Below are positions 52,857 to 61,681 of a DNA stretch of 64,000 bases, one piece after another. Origin of the DNA: Rhodococcus rhodochrous (lineage in GTDB: Bacteria; Actinomycetota; Actinomycetes; Mycobacteriales; Mycobacteriaceae). Positions within the stretch are counted from its first letter, which is position 1, and each line of letters starts with the position of its first letter. Below the pieces are notes generated by a model. It was given only the letters and a program-made list of their open reading frames with translations. It searched no databases and was not told the origin of the DNA. The stretch is from NCBI RefSeq assembly GCF_014854695.1, contig NZ_CP027558.1:248001-312000 (forward strand). Direction: 5' to 3'. The position numbers and the translations under genes are program-made.

Positions 52857-54748
52857 GCGTGTGCTCCCTCGATTGGTGTGATGCTGGCTGTGGAGGCTGG
52901 TGTTGCGTCGTCGGCGGTGACGTGCGGGACGACGATCGGTACGGCGTGGGTGCTGTACTGGGGCGTACCGCCGTTCCTGGCGCTTGGGGTCTCGTGCGGG
53001 GCGCGGTCGAGGACGATGGTGAGCGCGTTCTCGAGGTGGGTGAGTGCTTCGCTGTCGTCCCATACCGGAGCGCTGTACCGCCAGGCGACGTAGCCGTCGG
53101 GGCGCACGAGAAGAGCCCCGGCCTCATGGATTTCACGGATCTGCCGCCAGTACCCGTACGAGTCGTTGATGCCCGCTTCACCGATGACTATGGTGCGCAA
53201 GAACGGTAGGTCCAATGTGGCAGCGGCACGTTTCCATGCCTGGCCGCCGATGCCGGTGAGCAGGGTCATCTGTCCCTTGCCGGTGACGTCGAGGGTCGAG
53301 ACCCGGGTACCGTCCGGGCCGACCAACCAGGCGTGTGGCAGCTTGGCGCCAGGACGAGTGGTGGCCTGCAGGTACAGTTCCCGGTCGCGTCCCCATACCT
53401 CCTCACCGGCTTCAAGGTCGGGGACCACCGCAGACGAGGCGTAACGCTGGTTGAGTTCGACGCCGTGGGCATTGAACTCGGTGTTCTTGACCTCGAGTGC
53501 CTCGTACAGGCGCTCGCGCAGGGCCGCGCCTTCGGGGGAGGGGGCTTTGAGCGTGATCAGGCCGGCGGTGACCGGGTCGTCGCTGGTGGGATCGAACCAC
53601 TCGCGCAGACCGGCGTAGTCCTTGCGGGACTGGTTGGCGCGCGCGACGATCTGCCTGCCGACCGGGACCCGCTCGGGGGAGTAGGACTCGAGCAGTCCCG
53701 GTCCCGCGTATCCCTTGACGGCGTAGGCGATCTTCCAGGCAAGGTTGAATGCGTCCTGCATGGAGGTGTTCGAGCCCAGGCCGCTGCTCGGCGGATGCCG
53801 ATGTACGGCGTCGCCGCCACAGAACACCCGGCCGGATTGATAATGCTCGGCCCACTGCTGATTGACGTACCAGAACGAGCGCGACACGATGTCGATGGTC
53901 AGCTCAGGGTCGCCGACAAGGGTACGGATCTGTTCGAGCACAACGTCATCGGATATGTCGGGTTCGCCCTGGGACATGTCGAAGCCCCATCCGGCGATCC
54001 ACTGGCCCCAAGGTCTGATCGCCCGCAGCAGACCCATGCCGATCTCACCGAAACCGGCCTTGGAGTTGAAGATCCAATGCAGAATGCTTGGCCGGTGAGC
54101 GACGTACTTGCTCAGATCCGCGTTGAACAGGATGTAGGCGGTGCCGGCACGGGCGAGCTCGCCTTCGAAGGGCAGTCCGATCTGTTCGGCGATCTTCGAG
54201 CGGGCACCGTCGAAGCCGAGCAGGAAGCGCGCTCGCTGGGTGAACTCGGTGCCCGAGCGCACATCCCGGAATCTCACCGTGACACCGTCCTCGTCCTGGC
54301 TGTGATCGAGGTATTCGGTGTTGAAACTGATCAACGCACCGCGTTCGGCCGCGTTCTTGATCAGTACCGGTTCCATCAGGGGCTGAGGGATGTCGAGCAT
54401 CGCGCACGGGCTGCCGGCGAGATAGTCGCCGTACCGGGCGCCGGTGCCCCATGTTTGCATCCGGACGATTTCTTCACCGGCCAGACTGGTGGTGAACAGG
54501 GTGTCGCCCATCTGGTCCCACGGGGTGGCGTATGTGCGGGCTTCGTCTTCGACGCCCAGGTCGCGGAGTACTTCGACGGCGCGTTGGTTGGTGATGTGCG
54601 CGCGGGGTGAGTTTGCGACCCAGGGGAACATCGAGACGGCGTGGACGCGTACACCGTAGGTGGCCAGGGCGAGAGCGGCTGTGCCGCCGGCGGGACCGAG
54701 TCCGACGATGATGACATCGGTGTCGTACGTGGAGTCGTGGTCGTTCAT
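52853..54748 (-). CDS. FAD-dependent aromatic hydroxylase (MhpA/TfdB type)
   Basis: A 631-residue flavoprotein hydroxylase. The FAD motif is VIIVGLGPAGGTAALAL, the DG motif lies in LGFDGARSKIAEQ, and GDAVHRHPPSSGLGSNTSMQDAF is the ribityl-binding region, closest to phenol hydroxylases of the TfdB group. The C-terminal third is a thioredoxin-like domain. It is longer than E. coli MhpA (about 554). In this operon it should convert a (hydroxyphenyl)alkanoate or related phenol to the catechol used by the MhpB-like enzyme. The ATG at 54748 begins the conserved domain; the frame continues upstream without support. Confidence 0.9.
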   Translation of the reverse strand: MNDHDSTYDTDVIIVGLGPAGGTAALALATYGVRVHAVSMFPWVANSPRAHITNQRAVEVLRDLGVEDEARTYATPWDQMGDTLFTTSLAGEEIVRMQTWGTGARYGDYLAGSPCAMLDIPQPLMEPVLIKNAAERGALISFNTEYLDHSQDEDGVTVRFRDVRSGTEFTQRARFLLGFDGARSKIAEQIGLPFEGELARAGTAYILFNADLSKYVAHRPSILHWIFNSKAGFGEIGMGLLRAIRPWGQWIAGWGFDMSQGEPDISDDVVLEQIRTLVGDPELTIDIVSRSFWYVNQQWAEHYQSGRVFCGGDAVHRHPPSSGLGSNTSMQDAFNLAWKIAYAVKGYAGPGLLESYSPERVPVGRQIVARANQSRKDYAGLREWFDPTSDDPVTAGLITLKAPSPEGAALRERLYEALEVKNTEFNAHGVELNQRYASSAVVPDLEAGEEVWGRDRELYLQATTRPGAKLPHAWLVGPDGTRVSTLDVTGKGQMTLLTGIGGQAWKRAAATLDLPFLRTIVIGEAGINDSYGYWRQIREIHEAGALLVRPDGYVAWRYSAPVWDDSEALTHLENALTIVLDRAPHETPSARNGGTPQYSTHAVPIVVPHVTADDATPASTASITPIEGAHA

Positions 54749-54758
54749 GGTGGTCACT

Positions 54759-56165
54759 TCACTTGTCCAAGGTCCGCAGGGACTGTGCGGCGTCGATGGT
54801 GGGCGGAGCCGAAAAGGATGCGGTGGCAGTTGCATTCGGTGTCGAGGTGCGCTGGTCGGCAACCAGTTGGCGTGTCGCGCCCTTGCGTCCCCAGCCGCCG
54901 GGCAGCAGGATCACCGAGACCACCGAGATGGCCGAGACGATCAGTAGGTAGAGCACGATCGAGTTGCTGGTGTTGGTGGAGGCGTACAGGGCGGTCGCAA
55001 TGGTCGGGGCGAACGCCGAGCCCGCGACCTGGGAGATCGTGTAGCCGATCGAGACGCCGCTGTAGCGCACATCCGCATCGAAGATCATGGTGAACAGCGA
55101 TCCGGTTACTCCGGCGGCGGGGGCCATGGAGATGCCGAAGACCAGTACCTGCGCGGTCATGAAAAGCCAGGGGTTTCCGGTGTCGATCAGTGCGAAGGCC
55201 GGGCCGATCGCCACCCCCATGGTGACGGCGCCGAGCAGGTACATGGTCTTGCGGCCGAAGGTGTCCGACAGGGCGCCGAAGACGGGATAGAGGAGGACGG
55301 CGACGAGGCCGGCGACGAACACGCCGGCCAGGGCGAAGGTGCGGCTGATTCCGGCGACGGTGGTGCCGTAGGAGACGAGATACGCCATGCAGATGTAGGC
55401 GAACACTCCCTGGGACAGGTAGGTGCCGGCAATGAGGAAGATTTCTTTCCAGTGCTTGCGGAATGCGACGGCGATCGGCATCCGCACTACAGCACTGTTG
55501 GCTTTGATCTCGGCGAAGTCGGGGCTTTCGGTCAGGGACAGGCGGATGAACAGGCCGATTACGATCAGGACCGCGCTGAACAGGAACGGTAGCCGCCAGC
55601 CCCAACTGAGGAACTGCTCGTCCGGGAGTTGAGAAGCGGCGAAGAACGCCAGGGTCGCAATGCTCGTCCCGGCGGGAGCACCCATCTGTGAGAAGGAGCC
55701 GAAGAATCCTTTCTTCGCGGTGGGGGCATGCTCGACGGCCATCAAGGTGGCGCCACCCCATTCACCGCCTACGGCGAAGCCTTGAACCAGGCGCAGCAAG
55801 GTGAGCAGGATCGGAGCGGCGATGCCGATCTGGGCGTAACCGGGTAGCAGTCCCATCAGTACTGTGGCGGCACCCATACCGACGAGAGAGATGACGAGCA
55901 TCTGTTTGCGGCCGACCCGGTCACCGAAGTGGCCGAAGACGATGCCTCCGAGGGGTCGGGCGAGGAATCCGACGCCGAAAGTAGCGAAGGACAACAGGAT
56001 TCCGATAGCAGGTGAAGCATCGGGGAAGAACAAGGTGGGGAAGACCAGTGCGGCCGCGGTGCCGTAGATGAAGAAGTCGTAGTACTCGACGGTGGTCCCT
56101 ACGAAGCTGGCCAGGGCCACCCGCATCGGGGAGGTCTTCGTTGCGGAAGTCGGCGCGGTGGTCAC
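54759..56165 (-). CDS. MFS transporter of the metabolite:H+ symporter (MHS) family
   Basis: A 468-residue membrane protein with about 12 helices and the MHS/KgtP features SFVGTTVEYYDFFIYGTAAAL in helix 1, FGHFGDRVGRKQMLV after helix 2, and LRLVQGFAVGGEWGGA. It probably imports the aromatic acid used by the operon, in the place of hppK or mhpT in related clusters. The GTG at 56165 with GGGGGAA upstream was chosen over an earlier frame opening. It is the first gene of the operon, with a GntR-type operator 140-160 bp upstream. Confidence 0.87.
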   Translation of the reverse strand: MTTAPTSATKTSPMRVALASFVGTTVEYYDFFIYGTAAALVFPTLFFPDASPAIGILLSFATFGVGFLARPLGGIVFGHFGDRVGRKQMLVISLVGMGAATVLMGLLPGYAQIGIAAPILLTLLRLVQGFAVGGEWGGATLMAVEHAPTAKKGFFGSFSQMGAPAGTSIATLAFFAASQLPDEQFLSWGWRLPFLFSAVLIVIGLFIRLSLTESPDFAEIKANSAVVRMPIAVAFRKHWKEIFLIAGTYLSQGVFAYICMAYLVSYGTTVAGISRTFALAGVFVAGLVAVLLYPVFGALSDTFGRKTMYLLGAVTMGVAIGPAFALIDTGNPWLFMTAQVLVFGISMAPAAGVTGSLFTMIFDADVRYSGVSIGYTISQVAGSAFAPTIATALYASTNTSNSIVLYLLIVSAISVVSVILLPGGWGRKGATRQLVADQRTSTPNATATASFSAPPTIDAAQSLRTLDK

Positions 56166-56303
56166 GGTGTGGTTCCCCCGCTGCGAGGGGCGGGGCAGGC
56201 TGGCACTGCGAACAATGCTGGGTGCGAGGCGGTCATGGCCGCGCCTTTCGTCTGAGATTCGTCGGGATGTCGAAGAGGGCCGCCGCAGAAAGGGGCCGAG
56301 CAA

Positions 56304-56323
56304 CTGGAATGCTAGACGTCTAG
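56304..56323. promoter_or_regulatory. Candidate GntR operator before the transporter operon
   Basis: CTGGAATGCTAG (56304-56315) is identical to a half of the near-perfect palindrome at 57337-57356, up to one variable base. It overlaps a perfect CTAGACGTCTAG palindrome (56312-56323). Confidence 0.6.
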
Positions 56324-56402
56324 TTTCGAAGCTACTCCAGCGCGAATGGTGACGCAAGTCTCTGTCGGAGGAGGCTGGATCGCTCTGTGGCGATCAATGT
56401 GA

Positions 56403-56432
56403 TGCGGCGCTGCCTGAAGATACAGCGCCGCA
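56403..56432 (-). terminator. Hairpin terminator of the GntR gene
   Basis: Perfect 10-bp arms (TGCGGCGCTG with CAGCGCCGCA) and a 10-base loop, 65 bp after the GntR stop and before the transporter promoter. Confidence 0.65.
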
Positions 56433-56496
56433 GGCGGGGCGGAAGCCTGTAGGCCTGTCTGGTCGCACAGAACCCGTTACAGGGAGCGGCTCACCA

Positions 56497-57237
56497 TCAG
56501 CGCGATGGCTGAGCACTCGATTCGTCGCGAATGACCGCGATCGTGCCGACGATATGGCGCTCCATCGCCTCACGCGCCGCAGCGGCATCGCGATTTCGGA
56601 TCGCCTCGGCGATCTCGTGATGGTCGTGCTGGCGGTCGGGTAACGCACTCGCGAGCGGGTTGGTGATGCCGGCGGTGTTGATCAGGAAATCCGACAGATC
56701 CCACATCCGCTGACTGGTCTCCTCCATGATCCGTGAATGCGCCATCGCATGGATGGCGGCATGGAATTCCCTGTTGTGAACTCGGTATCCGTGGGCGCGG
56801 ACCTCGGGATCGTCGGAGGCGATCAAGGCATCGACGCGTGCAGAGATCAGATCCAGTTCCCGCACCTGCGCCTCGGTTCGCCGCGTGGCCGCCACCGCAG
56901 CAATGGCTCCTTCGAAACCACCGAACAGGGTGAAGAAGTCCTCGACCTCACGCGGGGTGTAGGAAACGACCTCGCATCCGACCTGAGGGACGATGTAGAC
57001 CAGTTTGTCGCTCGAGAGGCGACGCAGGGCATCCATGACCGGCTGTTTGCTCACCCCGAATTCCTGCCGAATCGACTCGACGACGATCTTCTCGCCAGCT
57101 GTATAGCGGCCTTCGAGCAATCGGGTCTTCAAGATGTCGTAGAGCGCGGAGGACAGGCGTGCCCCGGAGGTGCGGACGTGCGCAAGGAGGGCGGCAGCCT
57201 CGGTGCTAGCCGTAGGGCCGGGATCGGTCGAGGTCAT
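56497..57237 (-). CDS. GntR-family (FadR/FCD) transcriptional regulator
   Basis: A 246-residue GntR repressor with an N-terminal winged helix (SSALYDILKTRLLEGRYTAGEKIVVESIRQEFGVSKQPV) and a C-terminal FCD helical domain (VHNREFHAAIHAMAHS; HEIAEAIRNRDAAAAREAMERHI) with metal-type histidines. It lies between the meta-cleavage operon and the divergent oxidoreductase/hydrolase operon. The CTGGAA-type palindromes before both suggest that it controls both, and probably itself, as a ligand-relieved repressor. Confidence 0.9.
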   Translation of the reverse strand: MTSTDPGPTASTEAAALLAHVRTSGARLSSALYDILKTRLLEGRYTAGEKIVVESIRQEFGVSKQPVMDALRRLSSDKLVYIVPQVGCEVVSYTPREVEDFFTLFGGFEGAIAAVAATRRTEAQVRELDLISARVDALIASDDPEVRAHGYRVHNREFHAAIHAMAHSRIMEETSQRMWDLSDFLINTAGITNPLASALPDRQHDHHEIAEAIRNRDAAAAREAMERHIVGTIAVIRDESSAQPSR

Positions 57238-57336
57238 CGGCTCAGGCTTTCCGTCGGTTATCGGTGGTGCTGGGAGTTGAAGGCAGCGACTTGCATTCTA
57301 GTACTTGTGGTGTGAGTCACTGTGGGCTACCTTCAT

Positions 57337-57356
57337 CTGGAACGCTAGCATTCCAG
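57337..57356. promoter_or_regulatory. Candidate GntR operator, CTGGAACGCTAGCATTCCAG
   Basis: A 20-bp palindrome with one mismatched pair, in the divergent interval between the GntR gene and the luciferase-like gene. Its left half recurs at 56304. Confidence 0.65.
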
Positions 57357-57501
57357 TTCGCGATCGGTAGGCAGCATCCCCAATCGCGGAATTCACTCCG
57401 GAGGCATGCACACCCGCAGTGAGGCCGTCGGACACATCCCCGCTACGACGGGTAGGACGAGCCAAGTGCACACCACCGGGCCCCGTGCAAGGAGAAAACT
57501 T

Positions 57502-58575
57502 ATGGAATTCTGTATCGGCACCTGCGCCAAAATCGACCAGGTCGCGATGGTGAAGCAGGCCGAGGACCTCGGGGTCACTCACTTCGGTGTCGGCGAAGGC
57601 CCGTTGCTGTTCTCCGATCCGTACCAGTTCCTCGCACTGGCTTCGCAGCAGACCACCGGCATCCACCTGGGCACCATGGTCACCAACCCATTGACCCGCA
57701 TCGCCCCGGTCACCGCGAACTCCATGGCCACTCTCAATGCCTTGGCGCCAGGCCGAACCTTCCTCGGTATCGGTACCGCCAACAACGCGCTGCGTTCCAT
57801 GGGCAACCGCACCGCGAAGATCTCCGAACTGTCCCACGCCATCGAGGTCTCCCGTGAACTGATGGCAGGCCGCCGGGTCAACCACACCTGGCTCGGACAG
57901 TCCCGGGACGTGGAGTTTCTCGACAAGGAAAGTGGCTTCTACAACGTCACCGACCACATCCCGATCTGGGTTGCTGCCGGCGGGCCCCGCGGTCTTGCCG
58001 AAGCAGCCAAATACGCCGACGCCGTCGTCTACTGCCTCGGACCGAACATCGACATGATCCAGATGATTCGTAGGCTCCTGGACAAAGCCGTCGCCGATGC
58101 CGGACGAGCCCCAGGCTCTGTCAAGCTCGTCTCGTTGTCCTGGTTCTACCAACTCGGCAACGGAGAAACCTGGGAAGACGGCGTCACCAACGGCTTCGGA
58201 TCCGGACCGATCAGCTCATGCATCACCAACGCCGGACTGATGGACCAACACCGCGACGAACTCGGCGACTCGATCGTCGACGCCTCACTCACCGCCGCCC
58301 AGCAATACCTCGGCGACCCGAAATCCGCGGACCAACCGCACTACCTCGACGTCTGGGCGAAGTACCTGCGCGGCCTCGACCCCCGGCACCGTCCGATCAT
58401 CACCAAGGAACTCGTCGACTACTGGTGCCTGTATGGCTCTCCTGCCGAGCTACGAGAAAAAACAGCCCTGATGCGCGAGGCCGGCGTCGACATCCTTCAA
58501 GTCTTCCTGTCCAACCCACGCACAGCCGCCCGCGACATCGACAACATCGGGCATTCGATCCTCGCCCACGCCTGA
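57502..58575 (+). CDS. Luciferase-like (LLM class) flavin-dependent oxidoreductase
   Basis: A 357-residue TIM-barrel flavoprotein of the bacterial luciferase superfamily, with FCIGTCAKIDQ at the first strand, IHLGTMVTNPLTR, GRTFLGIGTANNALR (flavin loop) and IPIWVAAGGPRGLAEAAKYAD. These enzymes are FMNH2-dependent monooxygenases or F420-dependent dehydrogenases; sequence alone does not decide. No flavin reductase gene is adjacent. The ATG follows AAGGAG. It is divergent from the GntR gene and paired with an isochorismatase-fold hydrolase, so an oxidation-then-hydrolysis step before the meta-cleavage route is plausible. Confidence 0.87.
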   Translation: MEFCIGTCAKIDQVAMVKQAEDLGVTHFGVGEGPLLFSDPYQFLALASQQTTGIHLGTMVTNPLTRIAPVTANSMATLNALAPGRTFLGIGTANNALRSMGNRTAKISELSHAIEVSRELMAGRRVNHTWLGQSRDVEFLDKESGFYNVTDHIPIWVAAGGPRGLAEAAKYADAVVYCLGPNIDMIQMIRRLLDKAVADAGRAPGSVKLVSLSWFYQLGNGETWEDGVTNGFGSGPISSCITNAGLMDQHRDELGDSIVDASLTAAQQYLGDPKSADQPHYLDVWAKYLRGLDPRHRPIITKELVDYWCLYGSPAELREKTALMREAGVDILQVFLSNPRTAARDIDNIGHSILAHA

Positions 58576-58604
58576 TCCTTCCCCGTTCTGCCCAGGAGAT
58601 ACTG

Positions 58605-59225
58605 ATGGAACTCGACCCGCGTACCACTGCGCTCGTGGCTGTCCACTGTCAAGGCGACGTCGTCGAACCTACCGGCGCCTTCGCCGACTTCTTCTACCAG
58701 CAGGTGACCGAGCGCAAGGTCATCGACCGCATAGCCACGCTCATCACCGCCGCCCGTACCGCCCACACCACGATCGTCTACACCCGGGTCGCATGGAAGC
58801 CGGACTTGTCCGATCTCGACGCCAACTCGCCCCTACTCGGCATCGTCGCCCAATCCGGTTGCCTCAAGGAAGGCAGCGAACTCGCCGAGATCATCGAACC
58901 CCTCACGCCGCATGATGAGGACATCGTGCTCACTCACCAGCGCATCGGAGCCTTCGCCCGTACCGACCTCGACACCATCTTACGCAGCAAAGGCATCACC
59001 ACCCTCCTCTTCGCCGGTGTGGCCACAAACGCCTCCGTCGAGGGAACAGCCAGGGTCGCAGGCGATCTCGGATACCGAGTGGTGATCGTCGAGGATGCAT
59101 GCTCTGCGACCAATCTCGCAGCGCATCAAGCCAGCATCGACTCCCTCGCGCTACTGGCCGAGATCAGCACAGTTGACGAAGTCCGCGCTGCTTTGGCTAC
59201 GACGATCACCGGCACCCCGGTCTGA
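58605..59225 (+). CDS. Isochorismatase-fold hydrolase with non-canonical catalytic residues
   Basis: A 206-residue isochorismatase-superfamily protein. The usual Asp-Lys-Cys triad is not seen: the first strand reads ALVAVHCQGD where family members normally have a catalytic Asp, THQRIGAF replaces the Lys-containing segment, and GVATNASVEGTAR has Ser where the nucleophile Cys (TNxCVExTA) is expected. It may act without a cysteine nucleophile, as true isochorismatases do, or have a changed mechanism. AGGAG precedes the ATG, 29 bp after the luciferase-like gene, so the two form an operon. Confidence 0.85.
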   Translation: MELDPRTTALVAVHCQGDVVEPTGAFADFFYQQVTERKVIDRIATLITAARTAHTTIVYTRVAWKPDLSDLDANSPLLGIVAQSGCLKEGSELAEIIEPLTPHDEDIVLTHQRIGAFARTDLDTILRSKGITTLLFAGVATNASVEGTARVAGDLGYRVVIVEDACSATNLAAHQASIDSLALLAEISTVDEVRAALATTITGTPV

Positions 59226-59340
59226 CCGCCGACACCCAGTTCTCGGGCACAGCGCGTCGATGCCTATCCGCCCTCACATTGCTGATCTCAGACCAAAAAA
59301 CCGTCTACATCAGCAGTTCGTATGTGAAGGCCACCATTTG

Positions 59341-60720
59341 GGGTCTGTCAGGTAATCGGTGGATCCGGTTCTGGCGCATCGGTTTAGTTCTCACTCGGGG
59401 TGATCCGACCCTCGAACGTGATAGCGAACGCGTTCAACGCCGGCTTCCACCTCATCGCCCATCGTGCTCTTCCCTTCCCGGTCGGGTCCAGCGCCCGGGT
59501 CGCCAAATACAGACACTTCAACGCGGCTTGCTCGTTGGGGAAATGTCCGCGGGCCCGGGTCGCCCGGCGGTACCGCGCGTTGATGCTCTCGATCGCGTTG
59601 GTGCTGCAGATGACGCGTCTGATCTCGGGGTCGTAATCGAGGAACGGCACGAATTCGCTCCAGGCGCTGCGCCACAGCCGGATGATCGCCGGGTAGCGCG
59701 GGCCCCATTTGACGGCGAACTCGTCGAACCGCTCGCCGGCCGCGGCCTCGTTGGCTGCGGTATAGATCGGCCGCAGATCCCGGCTCATCTCATCCCAGTA
59801 CCTACGTGACGCATAGCGGAAGGTGTTGCGCAGCAAATGGATCACACACGTCTGGACGATCGCGCGGTCCCACACCGTGGTGATGGCCTCGGGTAGGCCC
59901 TTGAGTCCGTCACACACCACGATGCACACGTCACCGGTCCCGCGATTCTTGATCTCGGTCAGGACGGCGAGCCAGAACTTTGCACCCTCGCCGCCGTCAC
60001 CGGCCCACAACCCCAGGATGTCGCGATGCCCGTCTACGGTCACGCCGATCGCGACGTAGACGGGCCGATTGGTGACCTGCCCGTCGCGAATTTTGACGTG
60101 GATCGCGTCGATGAACAGCACCGGATATACCGGATCGAGCGGCCGGACGGACCACTCCGTCATTTCGGCGAGCACCTTGTCGGTGATCTTGCTGATCGTC
60201 TCCTTCGACACCGTGGCGCCGTAGACGTCGTCGAAGTGGGCGGCGATCTCACCGGTGGTCAGACCCTTCGCCGACAGCGACAAGATGATCTCGTCGACCC
60301 CGGTCAGGCGTCGCTGACGTTTCTTGACGATCTGCGGATCGAACGAGGCATCGGTGTCTCGCGGAACCTGGATCTGCACCGGGCCGATCTCGGTCAGGAC
60401 GGTCTTGGTGCGCCGACCGTTGCGGGAATTCCCACTGTTACGTCCTTCTACCTGGTTTTTCTCGTAGCCGAGGTGCTCGTCCATCTCCGCTTCGAGGGCG
60501 GTTTCGAGCACGGTGGCGGTGAGTTGGTTGAGCAGTCCGTTCGGGCCGACCAGCTCGACGCCGTCGGCTTTGGACTGGGCGAGCAGTTGCTGCGCCAGCT
60601 GTTGGGGATCGATCTTCTGCTGATCCATGGGATCGAGTGTTTCGGTCATGATGGTGCCTTCTCGCCAAGCAAGCTCGGCGTGTCGGCCAAAACCAGATCA
60701 ACCGTTATCCCGACAGTCCC
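59341..60720. mobile_element. Complete IS256-family insertion sequence, 1380 bp
   Basis: The ends are imperfect inverted repeats (GGGTCTGTCAGG at the left and GGGACTGTCGGG read inward from the right; about 26 of 34 positions match). The element is flanked by a perfect 8-bp target duplication, ACCATTTG, at 59333-59340 and 60721-60728. One intact transposase gene fills it. The intact ends and duplication suggest a recent insertion. Confidence 0.93.
59384..60649 (-). CDS. IS256-family (Mutator-like) transposase
   Basis: A 421-residue DDE transposase of the IS256/Mutator family: an N-terminal DNA-binding part (ALEAEMDEHLGYEKN), then VPRDTDASFDPQIVKKRQRR, SLSAKGLTTGEIAAHF, the first catalytic Asp in PVLFIDAIHVKIRDG, the second in VVCDGLKGLPEAI followed by CVIHLLRNT, and the glutamate in STNAIESINARYR. 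All catalytic positions are present and there is no frameshift, so it is probably active. Confidence 0.95.
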   Translation of the reverse strand: MTETLDPMDQQKIDPQQLAQQLLAQSKADGVELVGPNGLLNQLTATVLETALEAEMDEHLGYEKNQVEGRNSGNSRNGRRTKTVLTEIGPVQIQVPRDTDASFDPQIVKKRQRRLTGVDEIILSLSAKGLTTGEIAAHFDDVYGATVSKETISKITDKVLAEMTEWSVRPLDPVYPVLFIDAIHVKIRDGQVTNRPVYVAIGVTVDGHRDILGLWAGDGGEGAKFWLAVLTEIKNRGTGDVCIVVCDGLKGLPEAITTVWDRAIVQTCVIHLLRNTFRYASRRYWDEMSRDLRPIYTAANEAAAGERFDEFAVKWGPRYPAIIRLWRSAWSEFVPFLDYDPEIRRVICSTNAIESINARYRRATRARGHFPNEQAALKCLYLATRALDPTGKGRARWAMRWKPALNAFAITFEGRITPSEN

Positions 60721-60842
60721 ACCATTTGCGACGCCCGCCTCGCCCGGCACATGCCCGAAGGAACTTCGACGGTATGTGCTTGTGCGGTCCCGGTGAGCGG
60801 CTCCGTGGGGTGTTCTGTGAGGTATGCACTCGCGCCAAATAG

Positions 60843-61151
60843 AGCTGACACCGCGATACCGTCGGGCTGGCAGGAGTGCGCCGATCACTTTCCGTGCCGC
60901 CGGCACATCACCGGAAAGCATCGACGTTCTCCTCGGCCATTGCGCGAAGGTCTTGGCAGCTGCACGCGAAACGGCGGCAGCAGGCGTCTGCACCGTCGCG
61001 GTCGCTGGTCGGAGATGCCGATAGCCCTACACGGAGATCGGTCGCCCGTTGAGCAGTGTCCGTCGTAGGGCGCCATGTGCAATGCCGTTGGTCTCAAGAT
61101 CCCAGCTGTGGCATCTGCATGCGGTCCGGCGCGTTGGCCTGTCGGTGTTGT
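60843..61151. other. Intergenic region with no convincing gene
   Basis: About 310 bp between the IS256 junction fragment and the 3' end of the GAF-ANTAR gene. Short open frames show no motif. Confidence 0.45.
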
Positions 61152-61634
61152 CTATGGATTGTCGGGGTCGAGTGTGAGGTGGTGGGTGATGATGTCGTGG
61201 GCGATGAGGGTGATCCTGCGGTGTTGGGTGTATGCCATTGCTTGTAATCGGGCGAGGGCGTCGCCGGCGGAGATCTGGAGTTGGACAGCGAGCATTCCTG
61301 CGGCGATATGGACGTTGCCGCGGGGGAACAGTGCGGGGTCCAGCATCGGAGAGGAGGTACGGGTGGGGTCGAGTTCATCGACGAGGGTGAGGCCGAGGGT
61401 GGCGGCGTAATCGGTGGCGATGCGGTAGTGCGGGGTCTCGAGGGGGCCGGGTCTGGTTCGGTAGAGCTCGAGGACGCCGATATTGGCGGCCTTGTCTACC
61501 GTGAGGGGGAAGGCGAAGAGGTCGCGGACGCCGAGGTCGAGTACTTCGGAGGTGAACATCGGCCAGCGGGTGGCGGTGGGGTCTGCGAGGTCGGGGTGTA
61601 TCTCGGGGACGGATGTGCGGTATGCGGTCAGACA
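61152..61634 (-). pseudogene. GAF-ANTAR regulator, 3' part, disrupted by an IS110-family element
   Basis: The 161 codons encode the C-terminal part of a GAF domain (CLTAYRTSVPEIHPDLADP, then FAFPLTVDKAANIGVLELYR) and an ANTAR domain (HIAAGMLAVQLQISAGDALARLQAMAY) that would bind RNA hairpins and cause antitermination. The first part of the GAF domain is at 63128-63244. Removing the IS110-family element joins them in frame as LREGP-CLTAYR. A start codon inside the remaining part could give a truncated ANTAR protein. Confidence 0.85.
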
Positions 61635-61681
61635 TCCCTGGATCTCGGATGTCAAGCAGCGATGATGGGTTGACGATGTGA

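Larger units (their letters stand above)
59260..60842 (+). pseudogene. Possible small Cys-rich ORF split by the IS256-family element
   Basis: If the IS (59341-60720) and one 8-bp duplication are removed, an ATG at 59260 reads in frame across the junction for 64 codons to a TAG at 60840. The product would be basic with a cysteine cluster (MCLCGPGERLRGVFCEVC). There is no clear ribosome site and I recognise no family, so this may be chance. Confidence 0.25.
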
